Positions 12,694-19,518 are shown, counted from the first letter of the stretch. The stretch is DNA of 64,000 nucleotides from Altererythrobacter xiamenensis (GCF_900177715.1 NZ_FXWG01000003.1:372001-436000), one strand, 5' to 3'. Made by a program: numbers and translations. The notes: generated by a model not told the origin, from the sequence alone.

Positions 12694-12747
12694 TGAAAAG
12701 TGGCTCCCCGAGTTGGATTCGAACCAACGACCAAGTGATTAACAGTC
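12694..12747. repeat. attL: displaced 3' part of tRNA-Asn
   Basis: These 54 bases are identical to 22397-22450. They contain the tRNA-Asn 3' end (CCA to the anticodon stem, read on the minus strand) but not the 5' half, so this copy cannot make a tRNA. After integration the original chromosomal 3' end was displaced here. Confidence 0.93.
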
Positions 12748-12840
12748 CTGTCGAACGGTTCTCATAGGCTCGCAAGAGCCGCAATATGCCGGTTTTCAAC
12801 GTTTTATTGCTACCATCTTTTGCATGCTACCGCACTCTGA

Positions 12841-12876
12841 GTTACCTAGAGTGTTACCTATTGCCGTTCAGGTAAC
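12841..12876. promoter_or_regulatory. Candidate integrase arm-type sites, left end
   Basis: GTTACCTA occurs at 12841-12848 and 12853-12860, with an inverted relative CAGGTAAC at 12869-12876. The same pattern of two direct copies and one inverted copy recurs at the right end (22350-22385). Tyrosine integrases with an N-terminal arm-binding domain use such clusters next to the core site; these particular sites are my inference. Confidence 0.5.
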
Positions 12877-12908
12877 AGGCGAGCCAAAAGGAAAGTCGAG
12901 CCGCAGTG

Positions 12909-14066
12909 ATGTTGACCGACACTCGTATCGCATCGATCAAGCCACCCGCGACAGGCCAAGAAGAGCATCCCGATCACAAGGTGACGGGCCTTCGCCTTCG
13001 CGTTGGTGCCGGTGGAACGAAAACCTGGACCCTTCGCAAGCGCGCGGGGTCTAAGACCGTTAACCGCAAACTAGGCTCATATCCGAGCATGAAGCTCGCT
13101 GCAGCTAGAAGCGCAGCAGAGACGATTATCGCTTCTATCGAGTTGGAGGGCACGACAGACGGGATAGACCGCACCTTCGCAGACGTTGCGACTCATTGGC
13201 TTGAGAATAAGGCGAAGGAAAAGAACAAGCGCTGGCAACACCAAGAGGCGCAATTGAACAAGCACGTTCTGCCAGCGTTCGGCGCTCGAAAGATTGTGGA
13301 GATCAAGCGGCGCGAAATCAGGGACTTTATCGACGGGATCGAGGGCAAGGTTTTACCGAACCGAATCCTCGCTCTCGTTAAAACCATTTTCCGCTATGCA
13401 CTTTCACGCGACTGGATCGAGGCCTCGCCAGTAGAAGGTATCGAAAAGCCCAAAAGCGAGAAGCCGCGCGATAGGGTGCTGGATATGGGCGAAGTTGCGC
13501 GCGTCTGGCACTCTGCTGGCCTTCTCGGCTTTCCCGAGGGCCATTGGACCCGCATCTTGATGCTTACCGCTCAGAGGGGCGGAGAAGTCACTCAGATGAA
13601 ATGGGCCGACCTGAACCTTGACGCTGGCAGTTGGCTGATTGCGGACAACAAGGCCGATAGGGCTAACCTAGTCCCGCTCACTGATGCGGTGGTCACGATA
13701 CTGCGCGAAATGCCACAGCTGGGTGAGTATGTTTTTACCACAACAGGCGACAAGCCGATCAACGGTTTCGCGAAAACCAAACTCACGCTCGACAAGTTTA
13801 TTGCGGGCAAGGGTGATCCTCTGAAGCCTTGGCGCTTTCACGACCTGCGCCGTACAGCGGCAACGCATATGGTGAGACTCGGTATCTCAGAGACAGTTGT
13901 CGGAAGAGTGCTAAATCACGCTGCGAAGGGCGTTACCGCGCAAGTCTATGCGCTCCACTCCTACGCTCCGGAGAAGCGCAATGCGCTAGAAGTGTGGGCG
14001 GCTGAAATTGATCGCGCAGTCAACGGCGAGGGAGGCGGCAACGTGATGAAAATGGAGCGCAGCTGA
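12909..14066 (+). CDS. int: Tyrosine-type site-specific integrase
   Basis: Catalyses integration and excision at the tRNA-Asn att site. Counting from ATG 12909 (385 residues; GTG 12906 is one codon earlier), the N-terminal part resembles the DUF4102 arm-binding domain of P4-type integrases (TGLRLRVGAGGTKTW, then LGSYPSMKLAAAR), followed by a SAM-like core-binding domain (about 90-180) and the catalytic domain. All catalytic residues are present: Arg223 (TAQRGGE), Lys248, His311 and Arg314 (FHDLRRTAATHM), His337 (LNH) and Tyr347. The gene appears intact. It is oriented away from attL and overlaps the following ORF (TGATG), so it may be co-transcribed with the regulator cluster. GGAAAG about 12890 is a plausible ribosome-binding site. 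Confidence 0.95.
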   Translation: MLTDTRIASIKPPATGQEEHPDHKVTGLRLRVGAGGTKTWTLRKRAGSKTVNRKLGSYPSMKLAAARSAAETIIASIELEGTTDGIDRTFADVATHWLENKAKEKNKRWQHQEAQLNKHVLPAFGARKIVEIKRREIRDFIDGIEGKVLPNRILALVKTIFRYALSRDWIEASPVEGIEKPKSEKPRDRVLDMGEVARVWHSAGLLGFPEGHWTRILMLTAQRGGEVTQMKWADLNLDAGSWLIADNKADRANLVPLTDAVVTILREMPQLGEYVFTTTGDKPINGFAKTKLTLDKFIAGKGDPLKPWRFHDLRRTAATHMVRLGISETVVGRVLNHAAKGVTAQVYALHSYAPEKRNALEVWAAEIDRAVNGEGGGNVMKMERS

Positions 14067-14479
14067 TGGCCGAACAGAGCGTGAGCGAAAAGTATGTAGC
14101 CCTCGCCAATGAGTGCGAGAAGCGTGCCAAGGCAGCCGAAAAGCTTTCGATGAACTGTGACCTAAGGGAAAGTGAGCGCCGAGATAAGGCTGAAGAAGCC
14201 AAGGCCCTATGGCAGTTGCGCGGTGACTACATCGAAACTGGCATGCGGCTCGATGCGGCGCGGGGCAAAAAGGTGGCAGCGGCACAAAAGGAAGCTGCAG
14301 CACTCACAAATGCTAAGCATGGATCGATGCGAGAACGGCGCTTTGCTCGTATAGGACAATTGCTACCGAAAATGAGCCTGCAAAGCGCCGCCGCGCAATG
14401 CGAACGCGAGCAACTAGGCAGCGCCGAAGCTATTGTGCGGCAATGGAACCGTCACAAACAAAAAAGGTCGGACACCTAG
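14066..14479 (+). CDS. Charged coiled-coil protein of unknown function (element gene)
   Basis: The ATG shares its A with the integrase stop (TGATG), so translation is coupled. The 137-residue product is hydrophilic and strongly charged, rich in Ala, Lys, Glu and Arg, and residues 10-75 look like a continuous helix or coiled coil. It has no membrane segment or signal peptide and no motif I recognise. Its place between integrase and the AlpA-like gene would suit an accessory factor for recombination or regulation, but that is a guess. The gene ends just before an inverted repeat that precedes the AlpA-like gene. Confidence 0.65.
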   Translation: MAEQSVSEKYVALANECEKRAKAAEKLSMNCDLRESERRDKAEEAKALWQLRGDYIETGMRLDAARGKKVAAAQKEAAALTNAKHGSMRERRFARIGQLLPKMSLQSAAAQCEREQLGSAEAIVRQWNRHKQKRSDT

Positions 14480-14509
14480 GCCGCTGTCCGATTCCGTAAC
14501 GGATAAACG

Positions 14510-14533
14510 GGCTCCATGGAAACACATGGAGCC
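14510..14533. promoter_or_regulatory. Perfect 9-bp inverted repeat before the AlpA-like gene
   Basis: GGCTCCATG (14510-14518) and CATGGAGCC (14525-14533) are exact inverted repeats separated by GAAACA. The right arm supplies the GGAG ribosome-binding site for ATG 14540. It could be an operator for the regulator, an RNA hairpin masking the ribosome-binding site, or the end of the upstream transcript. No T-run follows, so an intrinsic terminator is less likely. Confidence 0.5.
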
Positions 14534-14539
14534 TTACCG

Positions 14540-14722
14540 ATGCAATTCCTCACTCCTAAGCAAGTTTGCGCCAAGATTGCACTGAGCCGCGCTACGCTAG
14601 ACCGCATGGTCGCTGATGGCCGCTTCCCAACCCCAATTCGCTTGACGGAGCGTCGCCTCGCATACGAGGCGCATTTGGTCGAAGCATGGATGGCCCAGCA
14701 GGTGGAGCGGGAGAACGCCTGA
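14540..14722 (+). CDS. AlpA-family DNA-binding protein (regulator/excisionase)
   Basis: A 60-residue protein with the AlpA/MerR-like winged helix: FLTPKQVCAKIALSRATLDRMVADGRFP is the helix-turn-helix, followed by P-IRLTERRLAYEAHLVEAWM. AlpA from P4-like elements activates integrase expression or acts as the recombination directionality factor. I chose ATG 14540, with GGAG eight bases upstream, over ATG 14516, which lies inside the left arm of an inverted repeat and has no ribosome-binding site. The stop overlaps the next ORF (TGATG). A role in switching the element between integrated and excised states is inferred from family and position. Confidence 0.85.
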   Translation: MQFLTPKQVCAKIALSRATLDRMVADGRFPTPIRLTERRLAYEAHLVEAWMAQQVERENA

Positions 14723-14895
14723 TGGATACGAAAAACCCCCGCGCTGAAGGGACAGGCGCAGGGGCTTCGGTATCCATTGCTACGGATGCTCGAAGCCTTA
14801 CCCAAGATCGACCAATTTTGCAAGCAAATGCGGCCATGCGCGCGCGCCTCTCGGCCCTGCTTTGGGGTTGGAGAATGGAGGTGCGGCATGGCTGA
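14722..14895 (+). CDS. Small ORF of unknown function, coupled to the AlpA-like gene
   Basis: A 57-residue frame whose ATG overlaps the AlpA-like stop (TGATG) and whose end overlaps the next ORF by eight bases. It is rich in Ala, Arg and Thr and has no recognisable motif, membrane segment or signal. Support comes only from its perfect fit into a chain of overlapping starts and stops; it could be a translational relay and not a functional protein. Confidence 0.45.
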   Translation: MDTKNPRAEGTGAGASVSIATDARSLTQDRPILQANAAMRARLSALLWGWRMEVRHG

Positions 14896-15088
14896 AACTC
14901 GCACCCTTGGCGATATCCAAACTGGCTGGACATACACGCAATCCGGCAAGCCGGGCGCCTTCATCATGCCGCTCGATAATCCGGGCGATGCGACGTTCAT
15001 CGTGCAGGATACTTGGTGGCAAGCGCTACGCTACGCGCTGATCTTCGCGCATAACAATGCCTGCGAATACGTGGGAGGGCCAGAATGA
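14888..15088 (+). CDS. Small hypothetical protein (element gene)
   Basis: A 66-residue protein from ATG 14888, preceded by TGGAGGTGCGGC, a strong ribosome-binding site. The sequence is mixed and aromatic-rich (GWTYTQSGKPGAFIMPLD, then DTWWQALRYALIFAHNN), suggesting a small folded domain. I do not recognise the family. It overlaps the previous frame by eight bases and the next by four (ATGA), so it belongs to the regulator-replication operon. Confidence 0.6.
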   Translation: MAETRTLGDIQTGWTYTQSGKPGAFIMPLDNPGDATFIVQDTWWQALRYALIFAHNNACEYVGGPE

Positions 15089-15396
15089 ACGCTTCTCTGG
15101 ACGATATTCGAACCTTCCTGCCGAACATCGGAGAGCGGGAATATGCCTTGCGCGCCAGGATGCGCTCGCTGCGCAACACCGCTTCAGCGATGATCGCCAA
15201 AACCGAGTGCAGCGCTTCTCGGCAGCTAGCCTGGATCGTCGTCGAGGCGGCCACAGATTGGCTCTACGCGGCTGCGCAGGAGGCTGAACTTGAGGATTTG
15301 AACCGCTTGTTCAACCGGCTGATGCTTACCGCCATTCAAGCGGAGAACATCGCCCAGTTTGGTCCTGGCGAAATCCCGATTGCGGAGGCGGTATAG
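15085..15396 (+). CDS. Hypothetical alpha-helical protein (element gene)
   Basis: A 103-residue product that appears mostly helical (residues 15-90) with alternating charged and hydrophobic positions and no membrane segment. Its start overlaps the preceding stop (ATGA) and its TAG overlaps the GTG start of the RepA-like ATPase, so the two are translationally coupled. In replication modules this slot often holds a small accessory or loader protein; that function is only inferred from position. No named family is recognised. Confidence 0.6.
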   Translation: MNASLDDIRTFLPNIGEREYALRARMRSLRNTASAMIAKTECSASRQLAWIVVEAATDWLYAAAQEAELEDLNRLFNRLMLTAIQAENIAQFGPGEIPIAEAV

Positions 15397-16547
15397 TGAG
15401 CGATTTTGCTGCTACTGCGCAAGAGAGCGAGAGGCTGCAAGCCCTTGCTGAGAGCTACCGTGAGCCGCTTTCACCTGAGAGCCTAGGGCGTGACAGTTTG
15501 CTCCCCTTGGCTGATCTGGCCAGCTGGGCAAACGCAAGGGCAAAGCCCAAAGCTCATCTGTGGGCTGGGCGGATTGCGAAAGACGAAGTCGCCAAGCTCG
15601 ATGGTCCCGGTGGTTCGAACAAATCGACGGCGGGCCACCAGCTTGTAATTTGCCGCGCTGCAGGACTTCCATTTCTGGGCGAGGATGTTGAGCCTGGAAA
15701 CTCAATCTATGCGACGGCGGAGGATGACTTCGACCGCCTGCAGTGGGTGCATGAGCGCCAGTGCGCCAACCTCGGTATCGACCCGCAATCGCTAGTCGGC
15801 AAGGTTCACCTTTCGAGCGTAAGGGGACGTCTCAATAACGAGTTGGCCACGTTCGATGGCCAAGGCCGTATCGAGCCAACCCGAACGTTTGAAGAGCTTA
15901 AAGACACAATCGATGCGACCGGCTCTGATCTCGTAGTTCTCGATAACGTTGCTCACCTTTTCACAGGCAATGAGAACGACCGCGCCCAAGTCACTGCATT
16001 CATCAACCTTCTCTACTCGCTGAAGGTAACGGTCCTGCTTGTCGGGCACCCAAACAAGTCGGGCGATACCTATTCAGGTTCGACGGCATGGCTCAATGCT
16101 GTGCGCTCTCAACTGGTTATCGAGAAGCCCGACCCGCTTGATCCTGATGCAAGGCTGCTGCGTGTCGGCAAAGCGAACTATGCGCGCTCTGACACCGAAA
16201 TCAGGTTTCGCTGGCACGACTTTTCCCTGTGGTTGGATGACGAGATGCCCGACGATTACGCCGAGGAATTGGCGAAAGCATCGCGGGCCGCATCGGAGAA
16301 CGAGGCTTTTCTCGCCTGTCTGAGGAAACGTGCCGAGCAAGGTGATGGACGGCATGTCGGAGCGACACCTGGCCCAAACTATGCGCCAACTCAATTTGAA
16401 GGGATGACCGAGGCCAAGGGCCTAGATCGCCAAGCGCTCCGCCGGGCGATGGAACGGCTCTTCACGATCAATGCGATTGAGACACACACGCATCGCAACA
16501 CAGCAAAAGGGCGCGACGTAACAATCATTCGGGAGGTCAAACCATGA
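15396..16547 (+). CDS. RepA-like (AAA_25) hexameric-helicase ATPase
   Basis: A 383-residue RecA-fold ATPase related to the RSF1010 RepA/DnaB-type helicases common in phages and satellites. A P-loop at residues 70-78 reads GPGGSNKST: Lys and Ser/Thr are kept but the usual Gly before Lys is Asn. Walker B is LVVLDN near residue 178, followed by AHLFTGNENDRAQV and the LLVGHPNKSG sensor loop. The C-terminal 100 residues look like a DNA-binding or winged-helix region. GTG 15396 overlaps the preceding TAG. An iteron-like array begins three bases after the stop, supporting a replication role. Whether the altered P-loop still hydrolyses ATP is unknown. Confidence 0.8.
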   Translation: MSDFAATAQESERLQALAESYREPLSPESLGRDSLLPLADLASWANARAKPKAHLWAGRIAKDEVAKLDGPGGSNKSTAGHQLVICRAAGLPFLGEDVEPGNSIYATAEDDFDRLQWVHERQCANLGIDPQSLVGKVHLSSVRGRLNNELATFDGQGRIEPTRTFEELKDTIDATGSDLVVLDNVAHLFTGNENDRAQVTAFINLLYSLKVTVLLVGHPNKSGDTYSGSTAWLNAVRSQLVIEKPDPLDPDARLLRVGKANYARSDTEIRFRWHDFSLWLDDEMPDDYAEELAKASRAASENEAFLACLRKRAEQGDGRHVGATPGPNYAPTQFEGMTEAKGLDRQALRRAMERLFTINAIETHTHRNTAKGRDVTIIREVKP

Positions 16548-16549
16548 CC

Positions 16550-16647
16550 CCCGAACTGCTCCCCGAACTAATCCCGAACACTGATCCCGATCATCCCCGA
16601 ACTATCCGCCCGAACTACCCCCCGCACACTCTATACCTAAAGGTATA
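16550..16647. repeat. Iteron-like array and AT-rich palindrome: candidate replication origin
   Basis: CCCGAACT is found exactly at 16550, 16562, 16596 and 16609, with CCCGAACA at 16573 and CCCGATCA at 16586. Spacings of 12, 11, 13, 10 and 13 are close to one helical turn. TATACCT (16632-16638) and AGGTATA (16641-16647) form an inverted repeat in the most AT-rich stretch nearby. Iterons next to a RepA-type helicase are how RSF1010-like and satellite origins are built. The frame through this stretch (16544-16858) could be read as Pro-rich protein, but I favour a DNA site. Confidence 0.55.
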
Positions 16648-16649
16648 TC

Positions 16650-16720
16650 GGGCGCGGCCTCTGTGCCGCCCGCGCCCTCACTTGATGGAGGCGCGCATGG
16701 GTGGGGGTGCGCGCGTTTTC
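16650..16720 (+). terminator. Two GC hairpins after the RepA-like gene, the second terminator-like
   Basis: GGGCGCGG (16650-16657) pairs with CCGCGCCC (16670-16677). GCGCGCA (16691-16697) pairs with TGCGCGC (16708-16714) and is followed by GTTTTC, which resembles an intrinsic terminator. Together they separate the replication operon from the capsid side of the element. Confidence 0.45.
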
Positions 16721-16740
16721 TCAATTCGGCCGGCCTCCTG

Positions 16741-16791
16741 GCGGTGCGTGCCTGAAAAGACCGCATCCGCAATTCAAAACATGGGGGGGTG
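16741..16791. repeat. G-tract repeat, copy A (left of the capsid module)
   Basis: These 51 bases match 18691-18741 at 42 positions. The core of 19 identical bases includes GCATCCGCAATTCAAAAC and is followed by a run of six to seven Gs. A second, weaker G-run and spacer upstream align as well. Together with copy B it brackets the short ORF at 16920 and the capsid gene. The rest of 16548-16919 holds no convincing gene. Confidence 0.75.
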
Positions 16792-16876
16792 CATCCGATC
16801 GCTGGAGCGATGGGGATCTATGGCGGCGGGGAACGTCCGCAAAACATCTAACACCTAAATCTTCTCGAAACCGCTT

Positions 16877-16894
16877 CTCGCGCGCGCGCGCGAG
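16877..16894. repeat. 18-bp alternating CG palindrome
   Basis: CTCG followed by an alternating CG run and CGAG is fully self-complementary over 18 bases. It lies 26 bases upstream of ATG 16920. It may be a regulatory or structural site (alternating CG can adopt Z-DNA); no function is shown by sequence. Confidence 0.6.
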
Positions 16895-16919
16895 GCGATT
16901 GCAACACTAGAGGTGAACT

Positions 16920-17150
16920 ATGAAACTGAACGAAGCTCAATTTGTCGAAGCAACCCGCGCCGTGGCGCAGACTGTCCTGGACGCTTTCGAGGCTTACGGC
17001 TTTGAACGTGACGACGCGGCAAACGTGGCCGGAGCCGCGATGGCCGAAATCATCGCTCGCCAGATCGGACCTTATGAGGCTTGCGAACGCCTGCGAGACG
17101 TTGCTGATAAGTGCGAGAAGCAAGTCCTGGGCGAGATAGGCGTAGATTGA
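16920..17150 (+). CDS. Small acidic protein of unknown function, next to the capsid gene
   Basis: A 76-residue, acidic, mostly helical protein (QFVEATRAVAQTVLDAFEAYG, then two further amphipathic helices) with no membrane segment or signal. AGAGGTGA precedes the ATG at good spacing, so it is probably translated. It sits between repeat copy A and the capsid gene, where phages often carry a small packaging or head-assembly gene, but I see no HNH or terminase motif. Function is unknown. Confidence 0.6.
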   Translation: MKLNEAQFVEATRAVAQTVLDAFEAYGFERDDAANVAGAAMAEIIARQIGPYEACERLRDVADKCEKQVLGEIGVD

Positions 17151-17235
17151 CTTTGCCGAGAATCTATGCTAGCGCCACACACATCCGGCGATCTGCCGAG
17201 GCCCACGGGGTGCTGATACCCCGCCCACTGATAAC

Positions 17236-17268
17236 GGGACGGCCTTGGCTACGCATTTGCTCCGTCCC
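17236..17268 (+). promoter_or_regulatory. Leader hairpin before the capsid gene
   Basis: GGGACGG (17236-17242) and CCGTCCC (17262-17268) can pair across a 19-base loop and lie 20 bases before the capsid ATG. It could stabilise or regulate the capsid mRNA. The evidence is only the exact 7-bp complementarity and position. Confidence 0.35.
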
Positions 17269-17288
17269 TCGACATTCAAGGACGGATC

Positions 17289-18599
17289 ATGAAGACCACA
17301 AAACTTATCGAACTGGAACGCGACCGCCTCGCCCTGAGGGATGAGGCGCGCGAAATCTTGCGCGAACTGGAAAGCGAAACCGACACCTCAAAGGCTCGCG
17401 AGCTTGAACGAAAGCATGACGCAGCGATGCGCTCGCTCGACGAGAACAAGCTCGACATTGAAGAAGAGCAGCTGAGTGCAGCCGATGAAGCTTTGCGCCT
17501 AAGTCGCCGCCCTCATTCCGAGGGCAGCTGCGGTGGTGCCGATGACGGCGCTAGCGACTTTGCCCGAGCTTGGGGCGGTGAAGGGCGCGGCGAGTGGGTC
17601 GATGAAAAGGGGAACGCGGTCCGCGTTCTGGAAAACACCGACCGGTTCAGTGATACGCGACAGCGTGGTAATGCTCTTGGCGACACTGTGCGCGCGATGA
17701 TTACAGGCGCTCGCAATGACACTGAGCGCCGCGCCCTTTCGGAAGGCACTGACAGTGCAGGTGGCTACACCGTTCCGACCCCGCTGGCCTCCTGGTTTAT
17801 CGACCGGCTGCGCTCGCAGTCCGTGGCCGTGCGCGCTGGCGCTCGCACTGTGCCGATGGAATCACAGACCCTAGCTATCGCGAGGCTCGAAACCGACCCG
17901 ACAATTGGCTGGCGCGCTGAAAACGCGAGCATCGCGGAAGGCGACCCGACTTTTGGCGCGGTGACGCTCACTGCCAAGTCGCTTGCCGGTATCTTGAAGG
18001 TTTCGCGTGAATTGATGGCTGACAGCCTCAACGTGGGCGAGATGATCGAGAACGCGCTTGCGCAGACCATGGCTCTTGAAATGGACCGTGCAGCCATCTG
18101 GGGGAGCGGTTCGAGCAATGAGCCGACTGGCGTGGTCAATACGGTCGGGATCAACACCGTGAGCATGGGGACCAATGGCGCGGCTCTCACAAGCTACGAT
18201 GATCTCATCGATGCGATCTATGAGCTACACGCTGACAACGTGCCGAACCCGACCGCTGGAGTTCATCATCCGCGAACGGGGCGCGAGCTAGCCAAGCTGA
18301 AGGACGCTGACAACAACCCGCTCGGCGTTCCTGCGATGGTGTCGAATATCCCGCTGCTTTCCACGACTGCAGCGCCGATCGATGACACGCAAGGCACGGC
18401 TAACGACGCTTCGAGCATCGTTTACGGCGACTATCGCCAGATGTTCCTGGGTATGCGCGAAAGCATCAACATCCGCATTCTGGATCAGCTCTACGCAGGC
18501 AGCGGTCAGATCGGCATTCTGGTGCACGCTCGCATGGACGTTCAGCTCGCACAGCCGAAGGCCTTCTGCGAACTCGCGGGCATTATTCCGCCCGCCTAA
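17289..18599 (+). CDS. HK97-fold phage major capsid protein
   Basis: A 436-residue Phage_capsid-family protein. Residues 1-70 form a charged coiled coil like the delta/scaffolding domain of HK97 gp5. A Ser/Gly-rich linker (about 75-150) leads into the capsid core with family blocks ALSEGTDSAGGYTVPTPL, the E-loop and P-domain region, and GSGSSNEPTGVVN near residue 275; it ends in a C-terminal strand (PKAFCELAGIIPPA). Length is normal for a full major capsid with delta domain, and the gene appears intact. AAGGACGGATC precedes the ATG. No protease, portal, terminase or tail gene accompanies it, so assembly of a virion would need a helper. It differs from encapsulins, which lack such a delta domain. 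Confidence 0.92.
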   Translation: MKTTKLIELERDRLALRDEAREILRELESETDTSKARELERKHDAAMRSLDENKLDIEEEQLSAADEALRLSRRPHSEGSCGGADDGASDFARAWGGEGRGEWVDEKGNAVRVLENTDRFSDTRQRGNALGDTVRAMITGARNDTERRALSEGTDSAGGYTVPTPLASWFIDRLRSQSVAVRAGARTVPMESQTLAIARLETDPTIGWRAENASIAEGDPTFGAVTLTAKSLAGILKVSRELMADSLNVGEMIENALAQTMALEMDRAAIWGSGSSNEPTGVVNTVGINTVSMGTNGAALTSYDDLIDAIYELHADNVPNPTAGVHHPRTGRELAKLKDADNNPLGVPAMVSNIPLLSTTAAPIDDTQGTANDASSIVYGDYRQMFLGMRESINIRILDQLYAGSGQIGILVHARMDVQLAQPKAFCELAGIIPPA

Positions 18600-18605
18600 T
18601 CAATT

Positions 18606-18645
18606 CCCGGCGGTTTTCTTGCAAGGTTCGCCGCCGGGCCTTTCG
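18606..18645 (+). terminator. Hairpin after the capsid gene
   Basis: CCCGGCGG (18606-18613) and CCGCCGGG (18631-18638) are exact inverted repeats followed by CCTTTC. It starts seven bases after the capsid stop and is a plausible terminator, though the T-run is short. Confidence 0.5.
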
Positions 18646-18690
18646 GGTGAGAGGGGGGTGTCTGAACTTCAGCGCTTTCCTCTCATTCTG

Positions 18691-18741
18691 GCGCTGCGGA
18701 ACTGAAACGCGCGCATCCGCAATTCAAAACTTGGGGGGCTG
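18691..18741. repeat. G-tract repeat, copy B (right of the capsid module)
   Basis: Second copy of the 51-base element at 16741-16791 (42 identical positions). It lies in the non-coding stretch 18600-18897, which otherwise holds only the capsid terminator hairpin and AT-rich sequence with no gene I can support. Confidence 0.75.
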
Positions 18742-18897
18742 ATTAGAAGGCGTCTTAGTCCACAACTCCATCCGATGCCCGCCGCATTAATTTCAAGCGG
18801 ATATACGTAAATGCGGAGGCTAAACTAATTAGTGAGAGGGGGCACCTACGCTACTTCCTCTTTTTGCGGGTCGATTAGATGAGGTGGGACCTCAAGA

Positions 18898-19518
18898 TTA
18901 GTTGCAAGTGGGGCAAGTTATGCGCGGCGTTGGCTGGTCAACAGTTGGCTCTTTCGATTCAGACGGAGCAACAGGAGTAGGCTCTACAGCGGTCAGGCCC
19001 GCAGCCTCTAGGAGCGCACGATAGTGCCTCGCGGGAATTGTAACCATGACAGCCGGTCCGCTGTACGCTCTCAATTGCATCTCAAGCTTTCCGCTCTGTA
19101 ACACGCTTTCCCACTCTTCGGTCGTAAGCCTCACCCTGAATTGTTCGCTCAATAGACAGCCACTGCTGTAGCGAGAGCCGCGACATGATATGACGTCACG
19201 AGAGCCGAAGTCGGCGCTCAATTCCTTGCCACCCCGGAGGATGGCAGAGTTATAGCGTCGCCATTCTCCCCTGTAGACTACCGACCCGATGATCTCCGGA
19301 CCGCGCACCGTGCCAGCACTTTTGATGTATGCGACCATAGCTATGCCTTGGGTTCCAGGAATCTCTACCGAAGGGGAGGTGTATTCATATCGGTCGGCAA
19401 ACTCGTCCGAGTACAATGTCACATCAATACCGGTCGACGTCTGGACCGTCGATTTCACAGATTGAGCGACAGCCGAGGCACTGAAGACAAATGCCACTGC
19501 TAGAATGAGTGTCCGCAT
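18898..19518 (-). CDS. Exported protein of unknown function (element cargo)
   Basis: The 206-residue product from ATG 19518 begins with a Sec signal peptide (MRTLILAVAFVFSASAVAQS, cleavage after VAQ or AVA) and is preceded by AGGGGGAT, a strong ribosome-binding site. The frame extends upstream to 19653, but that would bury the signal. The mature protein is beta-rich, has a Cys pair in the middle (SCRGSRYSSGC) and ends in a Pro-rich tail and CPTCN, so disulfides are likely in the periplasm. I do not recognise a family. It faces leftward toward the capsid gene, in a cargo region whose genes do not look phage-structural. Confidence 0.65.
   Translation of the reverse strand: MRTLILAVAFVFSASAVAQSVKSTVQTSTGIDVTLYSDEFADRYEYTSPSVEIPGTQGIAMVAYIKSAGTVRGPEIIGSVVYRGEWRRYNSAILRGGKELSADFGSRDVISCRGSRYSSGCLLSEQFRVRLTTEEWESVLQSGKLEMQLRAYSGPAVMVTIPARHYRALLEAAGLTAVEPTPVAPSESKEPTVDQPTPRITCPTCN

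Noticed and set aside
12701..12747. Second tRNA-Asn gene
   Set aside because: Only the 3' part is present; the 5' half and promoter are missing. It is the displaced att fragment.
16544..16858. A 104-codon frame whose ATG overlaps the RepA-like stop
   Set aside because: It is made of the iteron array, GC hairpins and copy A of the G-tract repeat; the peptide is low-complexity Pro/Arg-rich. The other copy of the repeat is non-coding. I treat it as a DNA-site region.
17289..18599. Encapsulin instead of phage capsid
   Set aside because: The N-terminal coiled-coil delta region and Gly/Ser linker followed by phage-capsid blocks are typical of phage major capsids; no cargo enzyme with a targeting peptide lies next to it.
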